A stretch of 7,128 nucleotides of DNA from Candidatus Bathyarchaeota archaeon (GTDB lineage Archaea; Thermoproteota; Bathyarchaeia; RBG-16-48-13; GCA-020345945), in the NCBI GenBank assembly GCA_020345945.1, contig CP070773.1:106326-113453 (forward strand), read 5' to 3'. Shown in pieces: positions 1-5,000 of this stretch. Within the stretch, counting starts at the first letter, position 1. Each line of letters starts with the position of its first letter. A model generated the notes under the pieces. It saw nothing but the letters and a program-made list of their open reading frames with translations. It made no database searches and had not been told where the DNA came from. Made by a program: the position numbers and the translations under genes.

Positions 1-91
1 CCCCTTCTAACTGGGGCTGTACTTATCTCTTGGGGTTCCCTCAATATTACAGGTAATTTAGGGGAATTCAGCAAAAGGCTGTTCAGGCACT
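1..91. other. Region downstream of herA, no gene recognised
   Basis: This 91-bp left edge lies just past the herA stop codon. It contains no convincing coding stretch. Two short inverted repeats are visible: CCCC (1-4) with GGGG (13-16), and CAGC (69-72) with GCTG (78-81) around a five-base loop. The second lies about 10 bp beyond the herA stop and could be a weak 3'-end hairpin of the minus-strand transcript, but it has no U-tract, so I do not call a terminator. Confidence 0.3.
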
Positions 92-1609
92 CTATTTTAG
101 CTGCAACGCTGTTTGGTAATTATTTTGCGTAGATTTATCTACAATTCCTTCTGGAGTAGTTTCCAGTGGTGTAAAGAAGAACCTAGTCTCTCCCTGCGTT
201 TGAATATCTAATCGACCTATGCCGACTACGAGCGGTAGATCTCGTGTCACTTTCCCAAACATCAAACAATGGTGAGCAGGGAGCTCTCGAGTAATGGATT
301 CTATTGTATACCCGTCTATTCTGGATGCTCTTGAGATCGCCTTTAGATCATTCTCGTTTGTAAAATTGAAAAGGAAGATGTTGTCCGATTGACGGAAAAC
401 GTTCTGTTTTATGGTTTCTGGTTGGTTCGTCACGAATGTTACAAAGACCCCTAAGTGTCTCATTCTGGTCACAATATCTTCCCAATAAGTGTCCCTCAGA
501 TAGAGGTGGGCTTCTTCGGCAAAAAGGAAGACGGCTCTTGCTATATTGCGTTTCAACAACTGAGAAAGCTTACTCAAGACAAACTCGACAACGATCTTTC
601 GAATCATCGAAGGTAGGTCTTTCAAATTTAGAATGACTGCTCCTCCCATGTTCATCTCTGCGAATATTTCTTCAAAGGCGGTATTGGATTTTGGATCATC
701 GCAGAAGAATCCGGTATCTACTAGGCTTTGAAACCTACGGAAGAGTGCCTCCCTTACATATTCATGATTAATGTTGTCGATTGACCTAAAGATCTCTTCA
801 ATCGATATCGCGTCTCTTCTCTCAAGGCTATTCCAAATACGTCTGAATTCCCAGGTTGAAGTTCCGGGGGTATCCATGACGGAACGCATTATCGAGAGAA
901 TACTTCCCAACCCAGCATATCTAAGATCAACTTTAAAATTTCGGCCAGGGATCAAGACTTTCATCTTTTTCTGGAACCGGTTTCTTTCTCCGCTGGATTT
1001 GTAATCCAACTTAGTATATTCACCGTTGATGTCGAAGACAAGACAGAGACCTCCTTGATCTATAAGACCGAGAAGGATAGTCTTGGCAAGGTGCGACTTT
1101 CCTGTCCCTTTCTTGCCTGAGATAATATTGAGAGAACCATCGATTGCCTTGGCATCTATATCCACTCTCACCTTTTTCTGTGTCCTCCCAATCTGGATGG
1201 GCAATAATCTACTTGGATTAATCAGTTTGAGGAGTGTTTCATCAGGGATCCCAACTACTCTTGATCTTGATCTTACCGGTATCCAAGAGATGTCATCCGT
1301 GAACTCTCCCCTCGTCAAGGCTCCTCGTATTTTACATCTCAGCACCTTTGCGTCTTTTACGAGTTCGATATACGACTTGATTTCTAGGGGGTCATAGTCT
1401 TCTCCGTTCACCTTATGGATGGATGATCTTCGGAGAATGTCTTCGAGTATTCCAGGTACGTTTGCATAATCTATCTCGACAACCTGTATAATCAGGCTTT
1501 TTTCGGTCGACGTATCCTCGATCGATAAATATTCTCCTTTGCGTATTCCTTGGGGAGGACAGCTGATGATCTGTACCTCTCCATTCTCGATCCTATACAG
1601 GCTTAGCAT
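92..1609 (-). CDS. herA: HerA-family ATPase (bipolar DNA helicase/translocase)
   Basis: HerA is a FtsK/HerA-superfamily ATPase that forms a hexameric ring, translocates duplex DNA and drives the partner nuclease NurA, normally in DNA end resection. From the preferred start the protein is 505 residues, the usual HerA length. Counting from that start, residues about 3-97 look like the N-terminal HAS beta-barrel (RKGEYLSI core). Walker A is GKKGTGKS (about 165-172). A DINGEY motif follows (about 193-198). Walker B is FLFAEEAH (about 361-368) and the sensor-like TNQP is at about 394-397. The frame stays open to ATG 1708, but 1609 is preferred. It matches the HAS-barrel start of archaeal HerA as I recall it, it has AAGGAG at 1623-1628 (13-nt spacer, slightly long), and it cuts the overlap with nurA from 116 to 17 bp. 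The family assignment is firm; the start is likely but not certain. Confidence 0.9.
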   Translation of the reverse strand: MLSLYRIENGEVQIISCPPQGIRKGEYLSIEDTSTEKSLIIQVVEIDYANVPGILEDILRRSSIHKVNGEDYDPLEIKSYIELVKDAKVLRCKIRGALTRGEFTDDISWIPVRSRSRVVGIPDETLLKLINPSRLLPIQIGRTQKKVRVDIDAKAIDGSLNIISGKKGTGKSHLAKTILLGLIDQGGLCLVFDINGEYTKLDYKSSGERNRFQKKMKVLIPGRNFKVDLRYAGLGSILSIMRSVMDTPGTSTWEFRRIWNSLERRDAISIEEIFRSIDNINHEYVREALFRRFQSLVDTGFFCDDPKSNTAFEEIFAEMNMGGAVILNLKDLPSMIRKIVVEFVLSKLSQLLKRNIARAVFLFAEEAHLYLRDTYWEDIVTRMRHLGVFVTFVTNQPETIKQNVFRQSDNIFLFNFTNENDLKAISRASRIDGYTIESITRELPAHHCLMFGKVTRDLPLVVGIGRLDIQTQGETRFFFTPLETTPEGIVDKSTQNNYQTALQLK

Positions 1610-2690
1610 AGATTGCGTCTGGCTCCTTCGAATGATTTCCTGCGAAGGGTCCGAAGAGTATACGTCGAATATTTGGATACTCGAGGATACGTAGACCATA
1701 ATTATCATCGAGAAATCGGTGCATTCCGATTACTTCGGTTGCATTAAACTTTGAGAATATATGGGCCAGTCTCAGAGTCTCGGGGTATCCGTCTTGAGTG
1801 AGGTCGTTACCTATCATCCTCTCTACTGCGGCTATTCTTTCTGCCTCAGGAAGTTCTTTGTCAACGTCCAATCGGAACAAAAGTCCATCAGACGCGAGTT
1901 TAGCGACATACACCGTGCCCAATAGGAGAAATCTTTGTGTTCTTTGAATTCTGGAATCGATATCTATGAGACAAGGTTTTTGGTATCCTTGAAGAGGGTC
2001 CCTCGTACCCTGAAGGGAAAATAGACAGGTCTTCTTTGAGACTCCTACAATGCTGTTTCTTCTCTTTCTAGCTACCTCCATCAGCGAATTGGTTGCTCTA
2101 ATCTCCTCCTCAACTGAAGGGATCGTCAGTGCTCCATCCCAGAGGAGAACAGCGTTGTCATACATTTTCGCTACTTTTCTCTTCAGCATCGTCTCGAAAA
2201 CAGTCAACAGTCTCCTGCAAATGATTGTTGGATTGCGTCTTCCTGTGTCTATTGACAGTATTGTATGGTCGGTGGCTCTTCTCTCCTTGATGGTTTCATT
2301 TTCCCCGATATTGATGTGGAAGGGAAGTGGACCGAGTCGACTATATCGATATCTCTCCTCTTTTCTTGATACAACCGTCCCTCGAATTGCGTATATCGTC
2401 CCACATTGGGTTTCTCCCAAACCGAGTATGGAAACGTCAATTGCCACGATTGGTGTGCCATCATTCAAGGATCTGAGCTCAATCGGTACAAGATGTTTGA
2501 TCTCTTGTTCATTGATGGGGGCATTGGATCTTCGATTGTACTCATCGACAGCAGTATTCCAGGGTAGTTCTGGGTATTCTGTGCTTGTGTAGGTATCCAT
2601 GTTTTCGATAGACATACGTGCAAGGCCCGCGATCTCTTCAAAACTTGGAGTGCCGATATCAAATTCTACCATGCGTTCCATATTTTCCAT
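1593..2690 (-). CDS. nurA: NurA-domain nuclease
   Basis: This is a 365-residue NurA-type nuclease, in archaea the partner of HerA, degrading DNA 5'-3' with a Mn-dependent RNase H-like active site. Visible family landmarks are Asp85 in an IDVS motif (usually IDGS), Glu166 in a helix, Asp185 in LLWDG, VGVSKK (215-220), FRLDVD (272-277) and the GYP...AH signature with Tyr302 and His310 eight residues apart. These correspond to the metal-binding and catalytic Asp/Glu/Asp/Tyr/His set described for Pyrococcus NurA, so the enzyme looks active. Only the Gly-to-Val change beside the first Asp is odd. The ATG at 2690 has GAGGGT about 8-10 nt upstream, which supports this start, although Met4 and Met7 are also possible. 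It is the first gene of the operon; its end overlaps the herA start, which suggests translational coupling. Confidence 0.87.
   Translation of the reverse strand: MENMERMVEFDIGTPSFEEIAGLARMSIENMDTYTSTEYPELPWNTAVDEYNRRSNAPINEQEIKHLVPIELRSLNDGTPIVAIDVSILGLGETQCGTIYAIRGTVVSRKEERYRYSRLGPLPFHINIGENETIKERRATDHTILSIDTGRRNPTIICRRLLTVFETMLKRKVAKMYDNAVLLWDGALTIPSVEEEIRATNSLMEVARKRRNSIVGVSKKTCLFSLQGTRDPLQGYQKPCLIDIDSRIQRTQRFLLLGTVYVAKLASDGLLFRLDVDKELPEAERIAAVERMIGNDLTQDGYPETLRLAHIFSKFNATEVIGMHRFLDDNYGLRILEYPNIRRILFGPFAGNHSKEPDAIYAKPV
1623..1628 (-). promoter_or_regulatory. Ribosome binding site favouring herA start 1609
   Basis: On the minus strand the sequence reads AAGGAG, 13 nt before the ATG at 1609. 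The two upstream ATG candidates (1708 and 1699) lack any Shine-Dalgarno-like sequence. The spacing is longer than ideal, so this supports the internal start without proving it. The site lies inside the last codons of nurA, as expected for coupled translation. Confidence 0.45.
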
Positions 2691-2718
2691 CTTGTTCTAC
2701 CCTCGCACAAGGCTTTTA

Positions 2719-2731
2719 TTGAACAATTCAA
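2719..2731. promoter_or_regulatory. Candidate operator dyad in the nurA leader
   Basis: TTGAA-CAA-TTCAA is a perfect 5-bp inverted repeat with a 3-bp centre. It falls where transcription of nurA should begin if the box A at 2754-2761 is used, which is a typical position for an archaeal repressor site. The neighbouring divergent gene encodes a winged-helix protein that could bind here. The repeat is short and its function is inferred. Confidence 0.35.
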
Positions 2732-2753
2732 CAATATGACAACAGAGAGAGCC

Positions 2754-2761
2754 TATTTAAG
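2754..2761. promoter_or_regulatory. Shared box A (TATA) of the divergent nurA / wHTH promoters
   Basis: The minus strand reads CTTAAATA, a good archaeal box A for nurA, placing the start site near 2730 and giving a leader of about 40 nt that contains GAGGGT. The plus strand reads TATTTAAG, which could serve the divergent winged-helix gene with a start site near 2782-2786 and a leader of about 28 nt containing GGAGG. The near-palindromic element therefore fits both genes. This is reading by eye; no start site has been mapped. Confidence 0.5.
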
Positions 2762-2798
2762 TGTTGTGTTGTGCAATAGGTTTGGACAATATAACAGT

Positions 2799-2803
2799 GG
2801 AGG
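2799..2803 (+). promoter_or_regulatory. Strong ribosome binding site deciding TTG start 2812
   Basis: GGAGG stands 8 nt before the TTG codon at 2812. The same frame is open upstream to a GTG at 2761, but that codon sits inside the promoter element and has no ribosome binding site. Starting at 2812 also makes the N-terminus line up with that of the paralogue at 3310-3753. Confidence 0.7.
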
Positions 2804-2811
2804 CGTCAGCG

Positions 2812-3216
2812 TTGTCATACAAGTCCCCGATCAGACTGAAGCTCACAATCGGGGATGTTGAGGCAGAGATCGAATGCGAGGAGTCTCAACTCCAATCAGC
2901 TGTAGAAAAGGTAGTCACTGCGCTTCAAAGACAAAGTGAGACCTTATCGAAGATATCTAGCGCTTCGGTATCCCAGAGGACTGTTCCTAAGAAACAAACA
3001 TGCAAAACAATAATCCTAGAGTTATGGGAGGAAAGTTGGTTCTCTGTCTCAAGGAATCTGAGAGAAGTCCACGACGAGATGGCCCGCAGAGGTTACCATT
3101 ATGATCGATCGGCAGTCGCGCATACTCTCGTGGATCTAGTGAGAGAAGGAATACTCACAAGGCAAGGAGGAGCACGACAATACACATACGTGCAGAAGAG
3201 ACCGCCTCATTTATGA
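2812..3216 (+). CDS. Two-domain winged-helix protein, divergent from nurA
   Basis: This encodes a 134-residue protein of no family I can name, with two parts. Residues about 7-40 form a predicted beta-hairpin plus helix (IRLKLTIGDVEAEIE followed by a helical stretch). Residues about 64-128 look like a winged helix, with a helix-turn-helix over LREVHDEMARRG and DRSAVAHTLVDLVREGIL and a wing ending in Tyr-Thr-Tyr. A Ser/Thr/Gln-rich linker joins them. The protein aligns end to end with the product of 3310-3753, so the two are probably paralogues. TTG 2812 is chosen as start on its GGAGG site and on that alignment; an annotation from GTG 2761 would add 17 residues. It shares a promoter region with nurA-herA, so a role as regulator or DNA-binding partner of that pair is a reasonable guess. 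Confidence 0.75.
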   Translation: MSYKSPIRLKLTIGDVEAEIECEESQLQSAVEKVVTALQRQSETLSKISSASVSQRTVPKKQTCKTIILELWEESWFSVSRNLREVHDEMARRGYHYDRSAVAHTLVDLVREGILTRQGGARQYTYVQKRPPHL

Positions 3217-3309
3217 CCTCTAAATAACAAAATGAACAAGCCTAGATCCATCTGCAAACCCCCTTCTCGAAAGAAGTATTCCCTTCTCATCTTCTGAAGA
3301 TTCTAGAGT
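3217..3309. other. Convergent intergenic region with small hairpins
   Basis: This 93-bp gap separates two winged-helix genes that end toward each other. It contains CTTCT-CGAA-AGAAG (3263-3276), a 5-bp stem with a 4-nt loop, and the near-perfect palindrome ATCTTC-T-GAAGAT (3289-3301). Both are Y/R-biased and could act as 3'-end structures for either transcript. Confidence 0.35.
3221..3236 (-). terminator. Possible U-rich terminator of the minus-strand wHTH operon
   Basis: Read on the minus strand this stretch is TTCATTTTGTTATTTA, about 75-90 nt past the stop codon of the 3310-3753 gene and after the two small hairpins. Archaeal termination often occurs at U-rich tracts without a strong hairpin. 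The tract is interrupted, so the call is weak. Confidence 0.25.
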
Positions 3310-3753
3310 CTATGATAGGATATAGCCGAAACCTTTCTCAGTCTTTATTCTACGTAGCTTACCTTTCTTCGTTAGATTTGTGAGGGTGCCTGTGATGGAG
3401 CCCTTCGAATAGTATATTGCATTAATCGTTAGGGCATCGTTTATCTCTTGCCAAACTCGAGGTTTTCTTCCCCATTCCGTTGACAGCAACTTAGTGATCG
3501 CATCTGACGGTCCTGCTGGTCTTGGGATTGTAGGAACCGCCTCTGACGCTTCATCTGCGCTGGCTTCGTCATCTTGTCTTTCTATTTCAGTAACTCTGTG
3601 TACTCCTCTTTCTGATAGATTGAAACTTCTAGAGATCTTCTCTACAATACTCGGTAATTCATTCAGCGTTGACAAAACTTCTTCTCTATTGCCGCTTAGT
3701 TCAATCTCGTATTCGCCTATCTGTACTCTCAGCGAAAAACGTTCTTCTGTCAT
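3310..3753 (-). CDS. Two-domain winged-helix protein, paralogue of the 2812-3216 product
   Basis: This encodes a 147-residue protein of unnamed family. Residues about 7-40 repeat the beta-hairpin/helix module (SLRVQIGEYEIELSGN then an acidic helix). Residues about 41-82 are a flexible Asp/Glu/Ala/Pro-rich linker. Residues about 83-146 form a winged helix (VWQEINDALT, SKGSITGTLTNLTKKGKL, then a wing ending in GFGYIL). It matches the 2812-3216 product in both domains, including Ile-Gly at the hairpin turn, a Trp in the first helix and the Ser-x-L-x-x-L recognition-helix pattern. ATG 3753 has AGGAG 6-7 nt upstream. It is the second gene of an operon, 9 nt after the stop of the 3763-4254 gene. 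A DNA-binding regulatory or architectural role is inferred from the fold only. Confidence 0.8.
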   Translation of the reverse strand: MTEERFSLRVQIGEYEIELSGNREEVLSTLNELPSIVEKISRSFNLSERGVHRVTEIERQDDEASADEASEAVPTIPRPAGPSDAITKLLSTEWGRKPRVWQEINDALTINAIYYSKGSITGTLTNLTKKGKLRRIKTEKGFGYILS

Positions 3754-3762
3754 TATAATCTC

Positions 3763-4254
3763 CTACAGACCTGTAAGGATTTGATCTTGAAACTGTACGA
3801 TACCTGCTGTTGTCACTCTGTATTCTCCTCTTCCGACCCGATCCACCCATCCCTTCTTAATTAGACCTGGGATCTCATTCCTTATCGTCTTTGAGGCTTT
3901 TCCTACGAGTCTAGTAATATCTTCGGTAGCAAGTGTTTCTTTATCCAGTTTTCCCATTCTACTCGAAACATAGGCTCCGATCAAACAGAGCATGATAGAT
4001 GTGTCAGCCGGTAGGTCTGTGTTTAGGATTACAAGCCCCTCATCAGAAATACCGACCAGCCCCTTCAGACTTCTTGCCAGTTCTTCAAGATCTGGATTTA
4101 TTGTCAGATCGGATACAACCTTATACGCGGGATAGATCTCTGAGAGGAATCTCAGAATGCTATTAATCACCTGATCCGCGTCGCCATAGAAATCAAGGTA
4201 ACCTTTTCCGTGAATTTCAATGCGACCAGATATCTCAGGTTCTCTATCTTCCAA
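3763..4254 (-). CDS. Winged-helix DNA-binding protein with the shared N-terminal module
   Basis: This encodes a 163-residue protein. Residues 10-38 resemble the hairpin/helix module of the two neighbouring wHTH proteins (IEIHGKGYLDFYGDADQVI), with the two turn glycines eight residues apart as in the 3310-3753 product. Residues about 55-102 are a different alpha/beta stretch (LEELARSLKGLVGISDEGLVIL, then a hydrophobic helix LCLIGAYVSSRMGKL). Residues about 105-153 are a winged helix: LATEDITRLVG, then SKTIRNEIPGLIKKGWVDRV, then the wing GRGEYRVTTAG. The start is TTG 4254, supported by AAGGAGGA 6 nt upstream. It is the first gene of a two-gene operon. I recognise the C-terminal half as a recurring archaeal type but cannot name it. 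It is probably a transcription factor, possibly autoregulated through the dyad in its promoter. Confidence 0.8.
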   Translation of the reverse strand: MEDREPEISGRIEIHGKGYLDFYGDADQVINSILRFLSEIYPAYKVVSDLTINPDLEELARSLKGLVGISDEGLVILNTDLPADTSIMLCLIGAYVSSRMGKLDKETLATEDITRLVGKASKTIRNEIPGLIKKGWVDRVGRGEYRVTTAGIVQFQDQILTGL

Positions 4255-4260
4255 GAACGG

Positions 4261-4268
4261 TCCTCCTT
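4261..4268 (-). promoter_or_regulatory. Near-consensus ribosome binding site deciding TTG start 4254
   Basis: The minus strand reads AAGGAGGA, then six bases, then TTG. This is the strongest Shine-Dalgarno sequence in the window and fixes the non-ATG start of the 3763-4254 gene; no in-frame ATG occurs near the N-terminus. Confidence 0.75.
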
Positions 4269-4292
4269 AATGGAATCAACCTTAGTCCTCCA

Positions 4293-4308
4293 AAGTGTTT
4301 CCACACTT
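4293..4308. promoter_or_regulatory. Candidate operator dyad before the two-gene wHTH operon
   Basis: AAGTGT-TTCC-ACACTT is a perfect 6-bp inverted repeat with a 4-bp centre. It overlaps the downstream edge of the probable box A and precedes the expected start site, where a bound protein would block initiation. The first gene of the operon encodes a winged-helix protein, so autoregulation is plausible but unproven. Confidence 0.45.
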
Positions 4309-4313
4309 ATATG
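4306..4313 (-). promoter_or_regulatory. Probable box A of the minus-strand wHTH operon
   Basis: The minus strand reads CATATAAG. A start site about 25 nt downstream, near 4284, would give a leader of about 30 nt containing the AAGGAGGA site. The match to archaeal box A is fair, and it is the best candidate within reach of TTG 4254. Confidence 0.4.
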
Positions 4314-4373
4314 AGAATTCTCTATCTTCTTCAAAAAACATTCTTAATCCGCTTCTATCCTGAATATCTAACT

Positions 4374-4390
4374 GTTGTCTAATTAACAAC
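4374..4390. repeat. Short inverted repeat in the 4255-4607 intergenic region
   Basis: GTTGT and ACAAC are perfect 5-bp arms separated by seven AT-rich bases. It lies about 15 nt upstream of the ribosome-binding-site-like GAGG of the small ORF at 4416, so it could be an operator or a leader hairpin. Chance occurrence cannot be excluded at this length. Confidence 0.25.
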
Positions 4391-4415
4391 CATCGGTGTC
4401 AATAGAGGACTTTAT

Positions 4416-4553
4416 GTGCCGTTTGATGTAAGGAAAAATGCGTACATCTGGCATGGATGCTCGGGAGAGTCCATGATAGTGGAATCTATAGAAGTGATAG
4501 GAGAGGAGTTGGGTCTAGTTTATAAGTTCAACTTAAATACATTTATGTCGTGA
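4416..4553 (+). CDS. Possible small protein of 45 residues
   Basis: In the otherwise gene-free stretch 4255-4607 there is a GTG-started frame of 45 codons ending at TGA 4551-4553. GAGG at 4405-4408 sits 7 nt before the GTG, an ideal spacing. The product has no membrane segment or signal peptide. It contains a WHGCSGES stretch (residues 12-19) and an acidic, helix-compatible second half (about 20-34). I recognise no family. In its favour are the ribosome binding site and the lack of any other explanation for the region. Against it are its shortness, the GTG start, the weak upstream promoter, and the overlap of its last codons with the box A of the next operon. It could also be a remnant of a larger gene. 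Confidence 0.35.
   Translation: MPFDVRKNAYIWHGCSGESMIVESIEVIGEELGLVYKFNLNTFMS
4523..4535. promoter_or_regulatory. Candidate operator dyad at the wHTH-parA promoter
   Basis: TAAGTT-C-AACTTA is a perfect palindrome with 6-bp arms. Its right arm overlaps box A (4532-4539) and its left arm covers the position of the TFB recognition element, so a protein bound here should compete with the basal transcription factors. The wHTH protein encoded downstream is a natural candidate for autoregulation. Confidence 0.4.
4532..4539 (+). promoter_or_regulatory. Box A of the wHTH-parA operon
   Basis: CTTAAATA, identical to the minus-strand element before nurA, predicts a start site near 4562 and a leader of about 45 nt. 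The leader carries AGGGGA (4591-4596), a partial Shine-Dalgarno match 11 nt before ATG 4608. Confidence 0.5.
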
Positions 4554-4565
4554 AGTCTGTACATT

Positions 4566-4594
4566 GGGCCATTCCTAAACTGCCCTAATCAGGG
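4566..4594 (+). promoter_or_regulatory. Possible alternative hairpins in the wHTH-parA leader
   Basis: GCCC/CCCT around 4582-4586 can pair either upstream with GGGC (4566-4569) or downstream with AGGG (4591-4594). The second pairing would cover the AGGGG ribosome-binding-site core. Both stems are only 4 bp, so this is a weak suggestion of a translational switch. Confidence 0.2.
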
Positions 4595-4607
4595 GACGTT
4601 CAGAGAT

Positions 4608-4994
4608 ATGGTAAAGAGACAGAAAGATGATGTCGTGGCTCTTCTTGAGATAATCAACGAGAGCCTGAAGAGTATTGACAACCGGTTGGCTGACCTCTCT
4701 GGGAAATGTGATGCGGTTCTTGCCAATCTGCCTTCAGGTAAACCTCTCCAGGTCGGGGCAGCAGATCTCGAGGACTCCCCGCTTGATGTTGTCACCCTTC
4801 TATCTTTGCCAGACCATCTCAGAAAGACAGCCATGATCCTGTGCAAAGAGGAGGAAGCGACTGCTGAACAGATTGCGGAGAAGACCGGTAGGGCAAGGGC
4901 TGTTGAAAGCGGTTATCTGAATCAGCTCCACACGATGGGGCATATCAACAAGAAGCGGAAAGGTAGAGATGTATACTTCTATATTGAAAGGTGA
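4608..4994 (+). CDS. Coiled-coil winged-helix protein, partner of the ParA-like ATPase
   Basis: This encodes a 128-residue protein. Residues about 5-35 form an amphipathic helix likely to be a coiled coil (VVALLEIINESLKSIDNRLADL), a typical dimerisation element. Residues about 36-65 are a linker. Residues about 66-127 form an ArsR/MarR-like winged helix: LRKTAMILCKEEEATAEQIAEKTG, the recognition helix region AVESGYLNQLHTMGHI, then a basic wing KKRKGRDVYFYI. The stop codon overlaps the ribosome binding site of the ATPase gene and only 6 nt separate the two frames, so they are one operon and probably one functional unit. By analogy with ParA-type systems it may be the DNA-binding adaptor (centromere-binding protein) or a regulator of the operon. 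That role is inferred from position; the winged helix is well supported. Confidence 0.82.
   Translation: MVKRQKDDVVALLEIINESLKSIDNRLADLSGKCDAVLANLPSGKPLQVGAADLEDSPLDVVTLLSLPDHLRKTAMILCKEEEATAEQIAEKTGRARAVESGYLNQLHTMGHINKKRKGRDVYFYIER
4988..4994 (+). promoter_or_regulatory. Ribosome binding site deciding TTG start 5001
   Basis: AAGGTGA, six bases before TTG 5001, is a good archaeal Shine-Dalgarno match and includes the TGA stop of the preceding gene. Starting here puts the Walker A motif at residue 10, normal for ParA/MinD proteins. Confidence 0.7.
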
Positions 4995-5000
4995 AAAAAT

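Noticed and set aside
1083..1397. 104-codon plus-strand open frame
   Set aside because: It is antisense to herA, covering the Walker A region; shadow frame.
2050..2592. 180-codon plus-strand open frame
   Set aside because: It lies wholly antisense to nurA, whose catalytic motifs fix the real frame. Its Ser/Leu-rich composition is typical of a shadow frame and no ribosome binding site is evident.
3494..3784. 96-codon plus-strand open frame
   Set aside because: It is antisense to the 3310-3753 wHTH gene and runs over the operon junction; its Ser/Leu/Ile-rich composition reflects the complementary strand.
4255..4607. Structured RNA, tRNA or box C/D RNA in the longest intergenic stretch
   Set aside because: I found no tRNA-like cloverleaf signature and no paired C (RTGATGA) and D (CTGA) boxes at suitable spacing; promoter elements and the small ORF explain the visible signals better.
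4589..4846. 85-codon minus-strand open frame
   Set aside because: It is antisense to the coiled-coil wHTH gene at 4608-4994, which has a promoter, a partner gene and a recognisable winged helix.
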